Part shown: positions 1-8,060 of the stretch, piece after piece
Layout: each line of letters begins with the position of its first letter
How positions within the stretch are numbered: the first letter of the stretch is position 1
Assembly (NCBI RefSeq): GCF_017922435.1
Contig: NZ_VDEZ01000002.1
Location: 372,001 to 436,000 of the forward strand
Reading direction: 5' to 3'
Source of the DNA: Thalassospira sp. ER-Se-21-Dark
Lineage (GTDB): Bacteria > Pseudomonadota > Alphaproteobacteria > Rhodospirillales > Thalassospiraceae
Length of the DNA: 64,000 nucleotides
Position numbers and translations under genes: made by a program
The notes under the pieces: generated by a model
What the model saw: the letters and a program-made list of their open reading frames with translations, nothing else
Databases searched by the model: none
Told to the model about the DNA's origin: nothing

Positions 1-98
1 ATTTGCCCGGGCTCGGCGCGACGGCGATTGCGGCAATCGTGATCCTGTGTGTCGTGGTGGCGATCTATACCGACGTGGCCGGGATCTTGACCCGCTAG
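1..98 (+). CDS. C-terminal end of an unidentified membrane protein (truncated by window edge)
   Basis: An open frame enters from the left edge and stops at TAG 96-98. The 31 visible residues are mostly hydrophobic (Ala, Ile, Val, Leu) and end in a short polar tail, TDVAGILTR. This fits the last transmembrane helix of a transporter or permease. Too little is present to name the family. It is followed by a spacer with a possible operator before the thioesterase gene, so it probably belongs to a separate upstream unit. Confidence 0.5.
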   Translation, partial: LPGLGATAIAAIVILCVVVAIYTDVAGILTR

Positions 99-148
99 TG
101 GTTGGGGATCTGATGTCCCCTAAAAGCGGTCTGTGTATGCGTAAATTG

Positions 149-170
149 TTGACGTTAACGTAAACGTTAT
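149..170. promoter_or_regulatory. Candidate operator, AACGT-N2-ACGTT dyad
   Basis: The stretch around 150-170 reads GACGTTAACGTAAACGTTAT and contains a perfect dyad, AACGT-AA-ACGTT, at 157-168. It lies about 70 bp ahead of the thioesterase start. ACGT-rich dyads of this kind resemble the operators of MerR-type regulators of branched-chain and fatty acid catabolism (LiuR-like) in proteobacteria. The dyad is seen directly; the regulator assignment is inference. Confidence 0.35.
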
Positions 171-236
171 GTCAGGCTATCTCCCTGAAACAAAAATGCT
201 GCGTCAAAGCAGCTCCAGAGGGAGGCCATCCAAGCC

Positions 237-677
237 ATGAACAGTTCCGTGACCCGGACCGGCGTAACGCCAGCCGACTTTGATGCCATCATGCGCGAGA
301 AAGTCCCGTTTGTCGGCGATATGGATGTCAGGACCGAAAGCCTTTCAGACGATACCGCAATCCTGCGCCTGCCATTCAAGGAACGCTACCTGCGTCCCGG
401 CAATGTGGTGACCGGGCCTGCGATCTTTGCGCTGGCCGATATTGCGCTGTATGCCGTGGCGTGGCTTGTGGTGCCCAAGGCGGATCTGGCGGTAACGACC
501 GAGGCGACAGTACATTTCCTGTCCGGGGCAAAGCCCGGCGATCTGATTGCAGAGGCCAAAATCCTGAAGGCGGGGAGGCGGCTTTTGATTGCCGAATGCA
601 ATATTCGATCTGCCGTTGATGACAGCCTTTGTGCGCATGTGATCGGGACTTATGCCATGCCGCCGACCGAAAAATAG
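237..677 (+). CDS. PaaI-type hotdog-fold acyl-CoA thioesterase
   Basis: The 146-residue product has the size and layout of a single hotdog domain of the PaaI/YbgC thioesterase superfamily, which hydrolyses acyl-CoA thioesters in the cytoplasm. The central helix segment with GPAIFALADIALY (about residues 60-72) matches the usual G-x-L-F-x-L-A-D core. The later strands (TTEATVHFLSGAKPGD, then RLLIAECNI) fit the substrate-tunnel sheet. The ATG at 237 is preceded by GAGGGAGG, a good ribosome-binding site. It stands alone, with a candidate operator upstream. The acyl substrate cannot be read from the sequence; a role in fatty-acid or branched-chain catabolism is only suggested by the operator. Confidence 0.8.
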   Translation: MNSSVTRTGVTPADFDAIMREKVPFVGDMDVRTESLSDDTAILRLPFKERYLRPGNVVTGPAIFALADIALYAVAWLVVPKADLAVTTEATVHFLSGAKPGDLIAEAKILKAGRRLLIAECNIRSAVDDSLCAHVIGTYAMPPTEK

Positions 678-832
678 GCTAAATTGTTGTGGTAAAATAA
701 TACCGCAATCGTTAAGTCATTGATTTAATGTGAAATATTCCTGTTGTTTTCCTGTTGGATGCTGGCATAATGCGCCGACTTTCAACGAGGGAACATTCCC
801 TCCGTGGAACCCAGTTTTCGAGTATAGAAATA

Positions 833-1300
833 ATGAAAACCTTCACTGCGACACCGAGCGACATCGAGCGCAAATGGTTCGTGGTCGACGCAGAAGACGT
901 CGTCCTTGGCCGCCTTGCAGCCGTTGTTGCCAACCGTCTTCGTGGTAAACACAAAGCGATGTTTACCCCGCACATGGATTGTGGCGATCACATCGTCATC
1001 GTCAATGCCGAAAAAGTCAAACTGACTGGCCGTAAACTTCAGAACAAGAAGTTCTACTGGCACACCGGTTACCCGGGCGGCATCAAAGAACGCACCATGG
1101 ACAAGCTCCTGAACGGTGAGCATCCGGAACGCGTCATCATCAAAGCTGTTGAGCGTATGATGAGCCGTGGCCCGCTGCGCAGCCAGGTTCTTTCCAAACT
1201 GCACGTCTATGCTGGTACCGAGCATCCGCATGAAGCTCAGAAGCCGGAAGTCCTCGACGTAGCGGCTATGAACGAAAAGAATAAGCGGAGTGGCAAATAA
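833..1300 (+). CDS. rplM: 50S ribosomal protein L13
   Basis: The product from ATG 833 is 155 residues and aligns by eye with L13 throughout: [17 protein letters not shown], then the [16 protein letters not shown] segment and [15 protein letters not shown]13 binds 23S rRNA early in large-subunit assembly. The frame is open further upstream to 755, but those residues do not resemble L13, so ATG 833 is the chosen start. It is about a dozen residues longer than the E. coli protein. The stop codon overlaps the rpsI start (TAATG), the usual L13-S9 translational coupling. Confidence 0.97.
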   Translation: MKTFTATPSDIERKWFVVDAEDVVLGRLAAVVANRLRGKHKAMFTPHMDCGDHIVIVNAEKVKLTGRKLQNKKFYWHTGYPGGIKERTMDKLLNGEHPERVIIKAVERMMSRGPLRSQVLSKLHVYAGTEHPHEAQKPEVLDVAAMNEKNKRSGK

Positions 1301-1788
1301 TGGCCGACACCAAAACTCTTGAAGATCTCAAGGATCTGGCACAGGGCGGCGAAGTTGCTGCTGCTGCAGAAGGCACCCTGCCGGAGCCGAAGATCGACGC
1401 ACAGGGCCGTTCCTATGCAACTGGCCGTCGTAAGAACGCAATTGCACGCGTCTGGATCAAACCGGGCTCGGGCAAAGTCACCGTCAATGGCCGTGAGTTC
1501 GAAGACTACTTCGCACGTCCGGTTCTGCGCATGGTGATCAACCAGCCGTTCGGCGTAACCAATCGCAAAGATCAGTTCGACGTTGTCTGCACCGTTTCCG
1601 GTGGCGGTCTTTCCGGTCAGGCCGGTGCCGTTCGTCACGGTATCTCCCGTGCACTGACCATGTTCGAGCCGGCACTGCGTCCGTCACTCAAAGCTGGTGG
1701 GTTCCTCACCCGTGACTCGCGTGCTGTTGAACGTAAAAAATACGGTCGCGCCAAAGCTCGTCGTAGCTTCCAGTTCTCGAAACGTTAA
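1300..1788 (+). CDS. rpsI: 30S ribosomal protein S9
   Basis: This 162-residue protein carries the S9 core, starting with [18 protein letters not shown] (about residues 39-56), followed by [10 protein letters not shown] and the conserved basic tail [17 protein letters not shown]. The C-terminal Lys-Arg reaches the P-site tRNA in the ribosome. An N-terminal extension of about 35 acidic and Ala-rich residues precedes the core, as in several alphaproteobacterial S9 proteins. Its ATG overlaps the rplM stop, so the two genes form one operon, closed by a Rho-independent terminator at 1825-1857. Confidence 0.97.
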   Translation: MADTKTLEDLKDLAQGGEVAAAAEGTLPEPKIDAQGRSYATGRRKNAIARVWIKPGSGKVTVNGREFEDYFARPVLRMVINQPFGVTNRKDQFDVVCTVSGGGLSGQAGAVRHGISRALTMFEPALRPSLKAGGFLTRDSRAVERKKYGRAKARRSFQFSKR

Positions 1789-1824
1789 GTCGTTTTCGGG
1801 CACTAGGCTCGCGATACTGTTTGG

Positions 1825-1857
1825 AAAAGCGTCACCCTCGGGTGGCGCTTTTTCTTT
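1825..1857 (+). terminator. Rho-independent terminator of rplM-rpsI
   Basis: The stem AAAGCGTCACCC pairs with GGTGGCGCTTT across a TCG loop and is followed by TTTCTTTTT. It lies 37 bases after the rpsI stop codon. Confidence 0.85.
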
Positions 1858-1870
1858 TTGCGAAAGCCAA

Positions 1871-1913
1871 TAAAAAAACGGCGTTCTCACATAGGAGAGC
1901 GCCGCTTTTTGTT
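1871..1913. terminator. Bidirectional terminator between rpsI and lldD
   Basis: CGGCGTTCTC and GAGAGCGCCG form a stem with a six-base loop, with an A-run on the left and a T-run on the right. Read leftwards it ends the lldD transcript; read rightwards it is a second stop after rpsI. Confidence 0.75.
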
Positions 1914-1936
1914 TCGTATCAAGACGTTCCGATTGC

Positions 1937-3100
1937 TTATTGCCAGCGGTCCGAGAAATCGCGCGGGATCATCAGGATGTCACGATCAACTTTGGTGACG
2001 TCCGTGCGCCCACACAGCGCCATCGAGACTTCAAGCTCCTTGTGAATGAGCTCAAGCGCCTTGGTTACACCGGCTTCGCCCATCGCGCCAAGGCCATAGA
2101 CATAAGCGCGGCCGATATAGGTGCCCTTGGCGCCCATTGCCAAGGCCTTCAGCACGTCCTGACCAGAACGGATGCCGCTATCAAGATGGACTTCGATCTT
2201 GTCACCAACGGCATCCATGATCGCCGGCAGTGCCCGAATAGAGGACAGGGCGCCATCAAGCTGGCGTCCGCCGTGGTTGGAAACGATGATGGCGTCTGCG
2301 CCGACATTGAGCGCCTCCAGCGCATCGCGCGGATCAATGATCCCCTTGATGATCAGCGGCCCGTCCCACATCTTGCGGAATTCGCGAATACGATCCCAAT
2401 CAAGGGATACATCGAACGCTTCGGCGGTCCAGGTGCTCAGCGATGACGCGTCGGCAACACCCTTGGCGTGACCGACAATGTTGCCAAAGAAGCGCCGCTT
2501 GGTGCCGAGCATGCCAAGGCCCCATTGGACCTTGGTCATCATGTTGGTAACCGATTTGAAAGTCAGCTTGGGCGGGGCGGACAGGCCGTTTTTCAGATCC
2601 TTGTGGCGCTGTCCGAGCATCTGAAGATCGACCGTGATGACCGCTGCCGAACATTTGGCGGCTTTGGCGCGGTCAAACAGGCGCTTCATGAAGTCGTCGT
2701 CTTTCAGTGTGTAAACCTGCAGCCAGAATGGCTTGGAGGTGTTTTCGGCGACATCCTCGATCGAGCAGATCGACATGGTTGACAGCGTGTAGGGGACGCC
2801 GAATTTTTCTGCCGCACGCGCAGCCTTGATCTCGCCATCAGCACTTTGCATGCCAGTTAGTCCGACCGGGGCAAGGGCGACGGGCATGGACACATCCTGA
2901 CCAATCATCTGGCTTTTGGTGGTGCGCCCGGCCATGTCGATTGCGACCCGCTGACGCAGGTGGATTTCCTGAAAGTCGGTGGTGTTTTCACGGAATGTCT
3001 GCTCGGTCCAGCTTCCGGATTCTGCGTAATCATAAAACATGCGCGGAGTACGCCGTTTATAGATACGTTTCAGGTCTTCGACGCAGGTAATCACTGGCAT
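1937..3100 (-). CDS. lldD: FMN-dependent L-lactate dehydrogenase (alpha-hydroxy-acid oxidase family)
   Basis: The 387-residue product is a full-length member of the FMN-dependent alpha-hydroxy-acid dehydrogenase family. LldD enzymes oxidise L-lactate to pyruvate at the membrane and pass electrons to quinone. Visible signatures are RMFYDYAESGSWTE near the N-terminus, the FMN-binding APVGLTGM segment, and the active-site block SNHGGRQLDGA with its catalytic His and Arg. GIRSGQDVLKALAMGAKGTYIGR follows as phosphate-binding region. The frame is open to 3151, but ATG 3100 is preceded by GGAG and begins the conserved domain. It is a single-gene unit; other 2-hydroxy acids are possible substrates. 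Confidence 0.85.
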   Translation of the reverse strand: MPVITCVEDLKRIYKRRTPRMFYDYAESGSWTEQTFRENTTDFQEIHLRQRVAIDMAGRTTKSQMIGQDVSMPVALAPVGLTGMQSADGEIKAARAAEKFGVPYTLSTMSICSIEDVAENTSKPFWLQVYTLKDDDFMKRLFDRAKAAKCSAAVITVDLQMLGQRHKDLKNGLSAPPKLTFKSVTNMMTKVQWGLGMLGTKRRFFGNIVGHAKGVADASSLSTWTAEAFDVSLDWDRIREFRKMWDGPLIIKGIIDPRDALEALNVGADAIIVSNHGGRQLDGALSSIRALPAIMDAVGDKIEVHLDSGIRSGQDVLKALAMGAKGTYIGRAYVYGLGAMGEAGVTKALELIHKELEVSMALCGRTDVTKVDRDILMIPRDFSDRWQ

Positions 3101-3481
3101 GAGCTCAACTCCGAATAAAATGTACGCCGTATTGGTAATACCAGTTTCCAAGGTTAGTGCAAACCGAATTGAAAATCAGCTTTTGACTTGCTGTTTTTGT
3201 ATGTCGGAATTCGGGTGATGTTGTTGTCGGCAAAGAATTTTAAAAAGAGGGATCGAAAATTCGGAAGGTTGTGATATTAACAAATCTCTGATGCAATAAT
3301 TTTTTGAATTTAAGGTGTGATCCAATGGTTGGAACAATGCGACGAGTTTTCAAAACATAACGGTTTGAACCTCTGTTGGATAACCTTGCGATATGTGAAG
3401 GGCCGCTAATGGAGCGGTCTTTTTTTATGCCAATTTGAAAGTTTGGCACTTACCTGAAGCCCAAAGAAAGGGACCCCCGAT
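3101..3481. other. Gene-free AT-rich spacer with an orphan terminator
   Basis: No convincing coding frame lies in these 381 bases between divergent genes. The region is clearly more AT-rich than its flanks. It must hold the lldD promoter (leftward) and that of the acetyltransferase (rightward). A rightward terminator-like hairpin near 3399-3428 has no gene upstream of it. Confidence 0.5.
3399..3428 (+). terminator. Orphan Rho-independent terminator or leader attenuator
   Basis: GGCCGCT and AGCGGTC form a short stem around AATGG, followed by seven T residues. No gene precedes it on this strand, so it may end a small RNA or act in the leader of the next gene. Confidence 0.6.
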
Positions 3482-4378
3482 ATGCAGTACAGAAAGCTGC
3501 ACGACGCCGATTTCGATGCCGCAAACGCATTCCTTGCCAATCATGCAGCGACCTGCATGGTGCTGCGCGGGAACCTGCGAACTGCCGGTATCGAACGACG
3601 TCGTCACCCGCTTTCTGGCAACTGGTTCGGGGAAGTGGCCCCGGATGGCAGCATCAGCGCGATTGTCGCGCAATTTGGCAATGGCAATGTCTTTGTCGAG
3701 GCCGGCGACCAGAAGGCTATCCCAAAGGCCCTGACGGCGGCGTTTGTTGCAGATGCGCTGAAGCCGGTTGCAGGTGTGTTTGGTGATGCTGATGCGGCGC
3801 AGGATATGCTCTGCCAACTGGGGCTTGAGGATGCGGCCTATGCGATCAATGCATCGGATGTGCTTTACGAGCTTGATCTTGCCAACCTGATCGTGCCGCA
3901 AAACGCCCGTGCCGATGATTTTCAGATGGTTGATGCGGAAAAGATTGACCGCAATACATTGCTGCGCTGGTTGCGCGCCTACGAAATCGAGGCACTCGGC
4001 GCGGAAGACACACCAAGCCTTGATAGTAAAATCGCCTCACGCCTCGTCCATGCACTGGATGCCCGGACCATGTGGGGCCTGATCGTCGACGGCAAGGCGG
4101 TGTCGCTTTCGGGCTTTAACGCAACCTTGCCCGATATGGTGCAAGTCGGCCCCGTCTGGACCCCGCCCGAAGAACGCTCAAACGGCTACGCCCGCATTCT
4201 GGTGGCCAAAACGCTTCTGGCAGTGCGGGCGCGGGGTGTTAAACGTGCTATTCTGTCAACTGATAGTGAAGCGGCGTCGAAAGCCTATGAGGCGCTTGGC
4301 TTTAAGAAGAGCGGGCGGTATCGGTTGGCGTTATTAAGTAAACCGTCTGTCGTTCATATGGAGGATTGTACACTGTGA
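3482..4378 (+). CDS. GNAT family N-acetyltransferase
   Basis: The 298-residue protein ends in a GNAT domain. The acetyl-CoA-binding motif A is visible as VGPVWTPPEERSNGYARILVA (about residues 218-238), followed by LSTDSEAASKAYEALGFKKSGRY, which is motif B. Residues 1-150 are a less conserved region that may be a second, degenerate GNAT half. Such enzymes transfer an acetyl group to an amine on a small molecule or protein; the substrate is not apparent. ATG 3482 follows AAAGAAAGGGACCC, an acceptable ribosome-binding site. It lies at the left border of the glycan cluster but is not obviously part of it. Confidence 0.8.
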   Translation: MQYRKLHDADFDAANAFLANHAATCMVLRGNLRTAGIERRRHPLSGNWFGEVAPDGSISAIVAQFGNGNVFVEAGDQKAIPKALTAAFVADALKPVAGVFGDADAAQDMLCQLGLEDAAYAINASDVLYELDLANLIVPQNARADDFQMVDAEKIDRNTLLRWLRAYEIEALGAEDTPSLDSKIASRLVHALDARTMWGLIVDGKAVSLSGFNATLPDMVQVGPVWTPPEERSNGYARILVAKTLLAVRARGVKRAILSTDSEAASKAYEALGFKKSGRYRLALLSKPSVVHMEDCTL

Positions 4379-4455
4379 GATGGCTTCTTGCTGTAAGTGT
4401 AAGTTAAGCCTTTTGTGATTATGGTGGGCTAAATTTCAAGAGGTTTGAGGTAAAG

Positions 4456-5328
4456 ATGAGCTCCAACGGTAACCTGAAAATCCGCGTATCCTGGTACGAT
4501 GAGAGTCAGAAACCCTTCTTGGACGAGTTGGACGATAAGGTTTTCGAGCCTTGGGATGTCAGCTTCAACGCCAAGAGCGATCTGTTGGAGTTGGATCTTT
4601 TCCGCAAGCTTCTTGAAGAAAATCCGTTTGAAACCGAAGACGATCTTATGGGCGTGTTTTCTTGGAAGTTTCTACGGAAGTCAGGAGTTCCTTATGATCA
4701 TCTTATGGCAGAGATCGCGAAAGCCCGACGTAAGGAAGTCGACGCCATCATCCTTAATCCTGCGATTGCCAATAACGCTTTGTTTGCCAACGGCCTAGAG
4801 CAGGGTATTGCCTGTGGGCATGGTGGTTTCAAGGTTGTTTTTCCGAAGCTTGAGCTTGGGCAAATAACCAAATCGCTGTTGCCTGTAGACACCTTCTGTA
4901 TGTCTTCGTACATCATCGCTAATCGCGCATTTTGGCGTGATTTGGTGCGCTTTCTTGACTTGTATTTGGATATCGCTGACCGTCTGGCGAAGACCGACGA
5001 AGAGTTCAAGAAGGTCTATTTTGCAAGTGCTGGTTACCATCGGAACCGCAAATTTGATCATCGACCATTTATGATTGAGCGATTGGTTCAGCTATTCCTG
5101 AATACGCGAATGTATAACGTTCATTATTTGCATCCCACGGAGAATTGGTTGGGCAACAAATTCGGGGACAAGGCCGAAATTGTGGACAAGTTATACCACC
5201 TCAAGCGAGTGTCGCTAAATAACAGCCTTTTGCTCAAGGAATGGATGCAAGTACGACATCCGATTGTTTCAGATTGGCCGAAATTGACAGAGTTTTTCCA
5301 TCTCGACGATCCGAAAATAGAAATGTGA
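4456..5328 (+). CDS. Uncharacterised protein of the glycan cluster
   Basis: This 290-residue soluble protein has no signal peptide or membrane helix. From memory it resembles an uncharacterised family found in polysaccharide gene clusters: an F-S-x-K-F-x-x-K-x-G motif (here FSWKFLRKSG), then a strand ending in ILNP, then an N-x-x-E-Q-G-x-x-x-G-H-x-G motif (here NGLEQGIACGHGG). The family pattern looks like a nucleotide-sugar or glycan-handling fold, but no catalytic activity is established. ATG 4456 has AGAGGTTTGAGGT upstream. It converges on fdtB with only 16 bases between the stops. Confidence 0.6.
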   Translation: MSSNGNLKIRVSWYDESQKPFLDELDDKVFEPWDVSFNAKSDLLELDLFRKLLEENPFETEDDLMGVFSWKFLRKSGVPYDHLMAEIAKARRKEVDAIILNPAIANNALFANGLEQGIACGHGGFKVVFPKLELGQITKSLLPVDTFCMSSYIIANRAFWRDLVRFLDLYLDIADRLAKTDEEFKKVYFASAGYHRNRKFDHRPFMIERLVQLFLNTRMYNVHYLHPTENWLGNKFGDKAEIVDKLYHLKRVSLNNSLLLKEWMQVRHPIVSDWPKLTEFFHLDDPKIEM

Positions 5329-5344
5329 ATGGGCGGATCCGGGG

Positions 5345-6448
5345 CTAACTCGCAGAAAAGTCTCTAATTGTCTTTGCTACGTAGCGACACTGGTCAGTAC
5401 TGAGATGCGGCCCGATTGGCAGGCTAAGCACGTCTTTGGCATATTGGTCTGCAAGTGGATAGTTGCCGTTTGCCGGGAGACTGTCAGCGTATGCTTGCTG
5501 CCTGTGGGAGGGTACCGGATAGTGAATGCCGGTACCAATGTTATGCTGGGCAAGATAGCTTTGCAGCTTGTCACGTTCAGGCTGACGTATGACAAAAAGG
5601 TGCCATACCGCATCCGCCCATTCCGGGATTGCAGGCAGAATGACGTTGCTGTCTTGCAGTTCCTCTAAGTAAACGGTGGCTTGCTCTTTGCGCAAATTGT
5701 TCCATTGATTAAGGTGTCGAAGCTTGACTTCAAGCATTGCCGCCTGCAGCGGGTCTAGGCGGCTATTAAAGCCTTTCACCTCGTTAAAGTACTTCTTCCG
5801 GGAGCCATAATTTCGCAGAGTTCTTAGCTTTTCTGCGAGTTCTGCGTCGTTTGTGGTGATTGCGCCGCCATCCCCAAACGCGCCCAGATTCTTTGCCGGG
5901 TAAAAGCTCCATGTTGCGATGGTCCCGTGGCCACCGATTTTGCGGCCCTTATAAGATGCCCCGTGCGCCTGTGCGGCGTCTTCAATGACCGGAATGTTGT
6001 ACTGCTCAGATATCTTCAGAATCGGATCAAGGTCAGCTGGTTGACCATAAAGATGTACCGGAATGATTGCTCGTGTTTGCTGGGTGATTGCGGCTTCCAC
6101 CTGCTCCGGATCGATATTGAAGCTGTTTGCACCCGGTTCAACCGGAACTGGGATGGCACCAACCTGTGAAACGGCCAGCCAGGTCGCAATAAAGGTATGA
6201 GACGGAACAATAACTTCGTCGCCGGGGCCTACGTCGAGAGTGCGCAGGGAAAGAACCAGTGCGTCAAGGCCGCTTGCCACGCCGACGCAGTGTTTCACAC
6301 CGCAATAGCTGGCGTATGCCGCTTCAAAACTTTCGACAGCCTCACCGAGAATATAGGAGCCAGATTCCATAACCTTTTGATACGCAGAGTCGATCTCTGA
6401 TTTTATTGTTTGATATGTATGGCCCGGATCCAGAAATTGGACTTTCAT
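5345..6448 (-). CDS. fdtB: dTDP-3-amino-3,6-dideoxyhexose transaminase (DegT/DnrJ/EryC1 family)
   Basis: A 367-residue PLP-dependent sugar aminotransferase. The cofactor pocket is visible as VIEDAAQAHGA (154-164) and the PLP lysine K186 in SFYPAKNLGAFGDGG. FdtB/QdtB enzymes convert dTDP-3-keto-6-deoxyhexose to the 3-amino sugar with glutamate as donor. The assignment to the 3-amino branch rests on the fdtA ketoisomerase two genes away in the same leftward operon. ATG 6448 has AGGAAA upstream and begins the domain; the frame is open to 6496. The exact sugar (Fuc3N or Qui3N type) cannot be told from sequence. No dTDP-glucose synthase or 4,6-dehydratase is in the window. Confidence 0.82.
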   Translation of the reverse strand: MKVQFLDPGHTYQTIKSEIDSAYQKVMESGSYILGEAVESFEAAYASYCGVKHCVGVASGLDALVLSLRTLDVGPGDEVIVPSHTFIATWLAVSQVGAIPVPVEPGANSFNIDPEQVEAAITQQTRAIIPVHLYGQPADLDPILKISEQYNIPVIEDAAQAHGASYKGRKIGGHGTIATWSFYPAKNLGAFGDGGAITTNDAELAEKLRTLRNYGSRKKYFNEVKGFNSRLDPLQAAMLEVKLRHLNQWNNLRKEQATVYLEELQDSNVILPAIPEWADAVWHLFVIRQPERDKLQSYLAQHNIGTGIHYPVPSHRQQAYADSLPANGNYPLADQYAKDVLSLPIGPHLSTDQCRYVAKTIRDFSAS

Positions 6449-6525
6449 CGGTGCACTTTCCTGGTGATCGTCTATCATTGCTGCATTTATTGGCAATGCA
6501 GGTTACCGCAAAACGAAAGGGCTGA

Positions 6526-7413
6526 TTATTTCTGGGTTGTCTCTTTCAGATAATCCTCAAATTTCTGCGCAAATTCAGCAACAGCAGGGAATTTCGTTGA
6601 CCAATAGCGGCTCAGAGCACGAGCCTGCTTAGCGCCTTGCGCTACAAGTTCGGTATCCGTAATTACGCCAGCTTCGTGGGAAGCGATCAGAAGCTCGATC
6701 CAGTCAGTGATCGCAAATAAGAAATCCGGATTGCTTTCTGGATTGGAGTTTGAGTTGTGTTGAGGATCGAAACGGAAATAGCTCAGTTCTTCGTCAAGAT
6801 AATGTGCCTGATGGCCTCGAGTGGCATTCCAGTAAAAAACAACGTCACTTAAGCCTTTCGTGTAAATGGCGTTGTCATATGTCAGAGCGTTGGTCCTGTC
6901 ATACTGTTTAAGGAACTCTCTCCTAAGCATGATAGTTGAAAACTCCCCGACAAAATTCTGGAAGCTCAGAATCATCCTCCGTTGCAATTCTTTGCCGTCT
7001 ATCAGGAACGGTTGATTCGCCGGGCGTCTTTGTTTTTTTCGTTTGTTTTCGCTGTTGATAGTCGTCGATGCAGAAAACACCAAGCTGGTGTTTGGGTTCG
7101 ATTGAAGTGCTTCTACCATTCGTTCGACGCAAAAAGGATGGAGCAAGTCGTCATCAAAAAGCGGTTTAATATAGTCACCTTTTGCTGAAAAAATGGCATC
7201 TAGAATGTTCTGTCCGCCTTTGAGTTCATTTCTGTAATAATTAATTCCATTAAAGCGCTGGCAGGTTTCCGCAATGGTTTCGGTAGGACAATTGTCGGAG
7301 ACAATTATCTCCGTGTTATTATAGGTTTGTCCTATTGCTGACCTAAGAGTTTGTTCAAAAAATTCAGTTTTGTAGCTTGGAATAACAATCGAAACCAATG
7401 GGTTTTGAGACAT
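6526..7413 (-). CDS. Family 2 glycosyltransferase
   Basis: The 295-residue protein starts with the GT-A fold pattern VSIVIPSYKTEFFEQTLRSA, then NNTEIIVSDNCPT, and has the acidic metal/nucleotide motif at D87-D89 (KPLFDDDLLHPF). GT2 enzymes transfer a sugar from a nucleotide donor to a lipid- or glycan-linked acceptor on the cytoplasmic side. It sits between fdtA and fdtB on the same strand, so the 3-aminosugar or a neighbouring residue is a plausible donor. No membrane helices are visible. Acceptor and linkage are unknown. Confidence 0.82.
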   Translation of the reverse strand: MSQNPLVSIVIPSYKTEFFEQTLRSAIGQTYNNTEIIVSDNCPTETIAETCQRFNGINYYRNELKGGQNILDAIFSAKGDYIKPLFDDDLLHPFCVERMVEALQSNPNTSLVFSASTTINSENKRKKQRRPANQPFLIDGKELQRRMILSFQNFVGEFSTIMLRREFLKQYDRTNALTYDNAIYTKGLSDVVFYWNATRGHQAHYLDEELSYFRFDPQHNSNSNPESNPDFLFAITDWIELLIASHEAGVITDTELVAQGAKQARALSRYWSTKFPAVAEFAQKFEDYLKETTQK

Positions 7414-7460
7414 ATCTGCCTGGTTCCTCCTCGGGTTGAACGTATTTCTATGGACTTGAA

Positions 7461-7871
7461 TTAGCTGCTCGAAACTGCCCGGAGAAAGGCTTGGTAGTCG
7501 CGGTGATAGTCTCCTTCCTCATAGAAGCTGGATGCCAGTACCATGCAGACCGATCCGGATGAAAAGTTATCGAGCTCTCGCCAAATCATGGGACATATAT
7601 AGAGCCCATTGTAAGAGCGATTGAGGTGAAAACGCTTTTTTTCAGCTCCATCATCAAGCACGATATCGAAGCTTCCCGACATGGCTACTATCAGTTGGTG
7701 CAGCTTTTTGTGTGCATGACCACCTCGTACAGCGCCGCCGGGAACGTCATAGAGGTAATAGACCCGCTGTATGTCGAACGGAATATGATTGTTTGCCTCA
7801 ATGAATGTCAGGTTCCCCTGACTACTAGAGATTTTGGGCAGCTCGACAATTTTGCACTGATGAATGGTCAT
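7461..7871 (-). CDS. fdtA: dTDP-4-keto-6-deoxyglucose 3,4-ketoisomerase (WxcM-like cupin)
   Basis: This 136-residue single-domain cupin matches FdtA/QdtA. The active-site stretch GGAVRGGHAHKKLHQL (45-60) holds the conserved His residues, and the C-terminal YEEGDYHRDYQ corresponds to the family's Y-x-E-x-D-Y-I-R-D-Y motif. The enzyme shifts the keto group from C4 to C3 of dTDP-4-keto-6-deoxyglucose, making the substrate of FdtB. It is the first gene of the leftward operon fdtA-GT2-fdtB. A perfect 8-bp inverted repeat (7913-7940) lies just upstream. Confidence 0.85.
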   Translation of the reverse strand: MTIHQCKIVELPKISSSQGNLTFIEANNHIPFDIQRVYYLYDVPGGAVRGGHAHKKLHQLIVAMSGSFDIVLDDGAEKKRFHLNRSYNGLYICPMIWRELDNFSSGSVCMVLASSFYEEGDYHRDYQAFLRAVSSS

Positions 7872-7912
7872 ATGATCAAAATCCCATGTCTCGATCTTCT
7901 AAAGATAAGCAC

Positions 7913-7940
7913 CTGAAGTTTGCTTTCCTGTTAACTTCAG
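7913..7940. repeat. Inverted repeat in the fdtA / ATP-grasp divergent promoter region
   Basis: CTGAAGTT at 7913-7920 and AACTTCAG at 7933-7940 are perfect 8-bp arms separated by 12 bases. It lies 42 bp ahead of the fdtA start, in a 190-bp AT-rich divergent spacer. It could be an operator or a leader hairpin. Confidence 0.45.
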
Positions 7941-8060
7941 ACAGATCTTTGATGTTTGTACATCTTTTCATAGCAGGGACAAAAACTTAACGAATAATTT
8001 TAAGGTTCCGTATAGCAAGAGATATCGACATTATTGGAGAAGGTTGACGGAGATCAGGTC

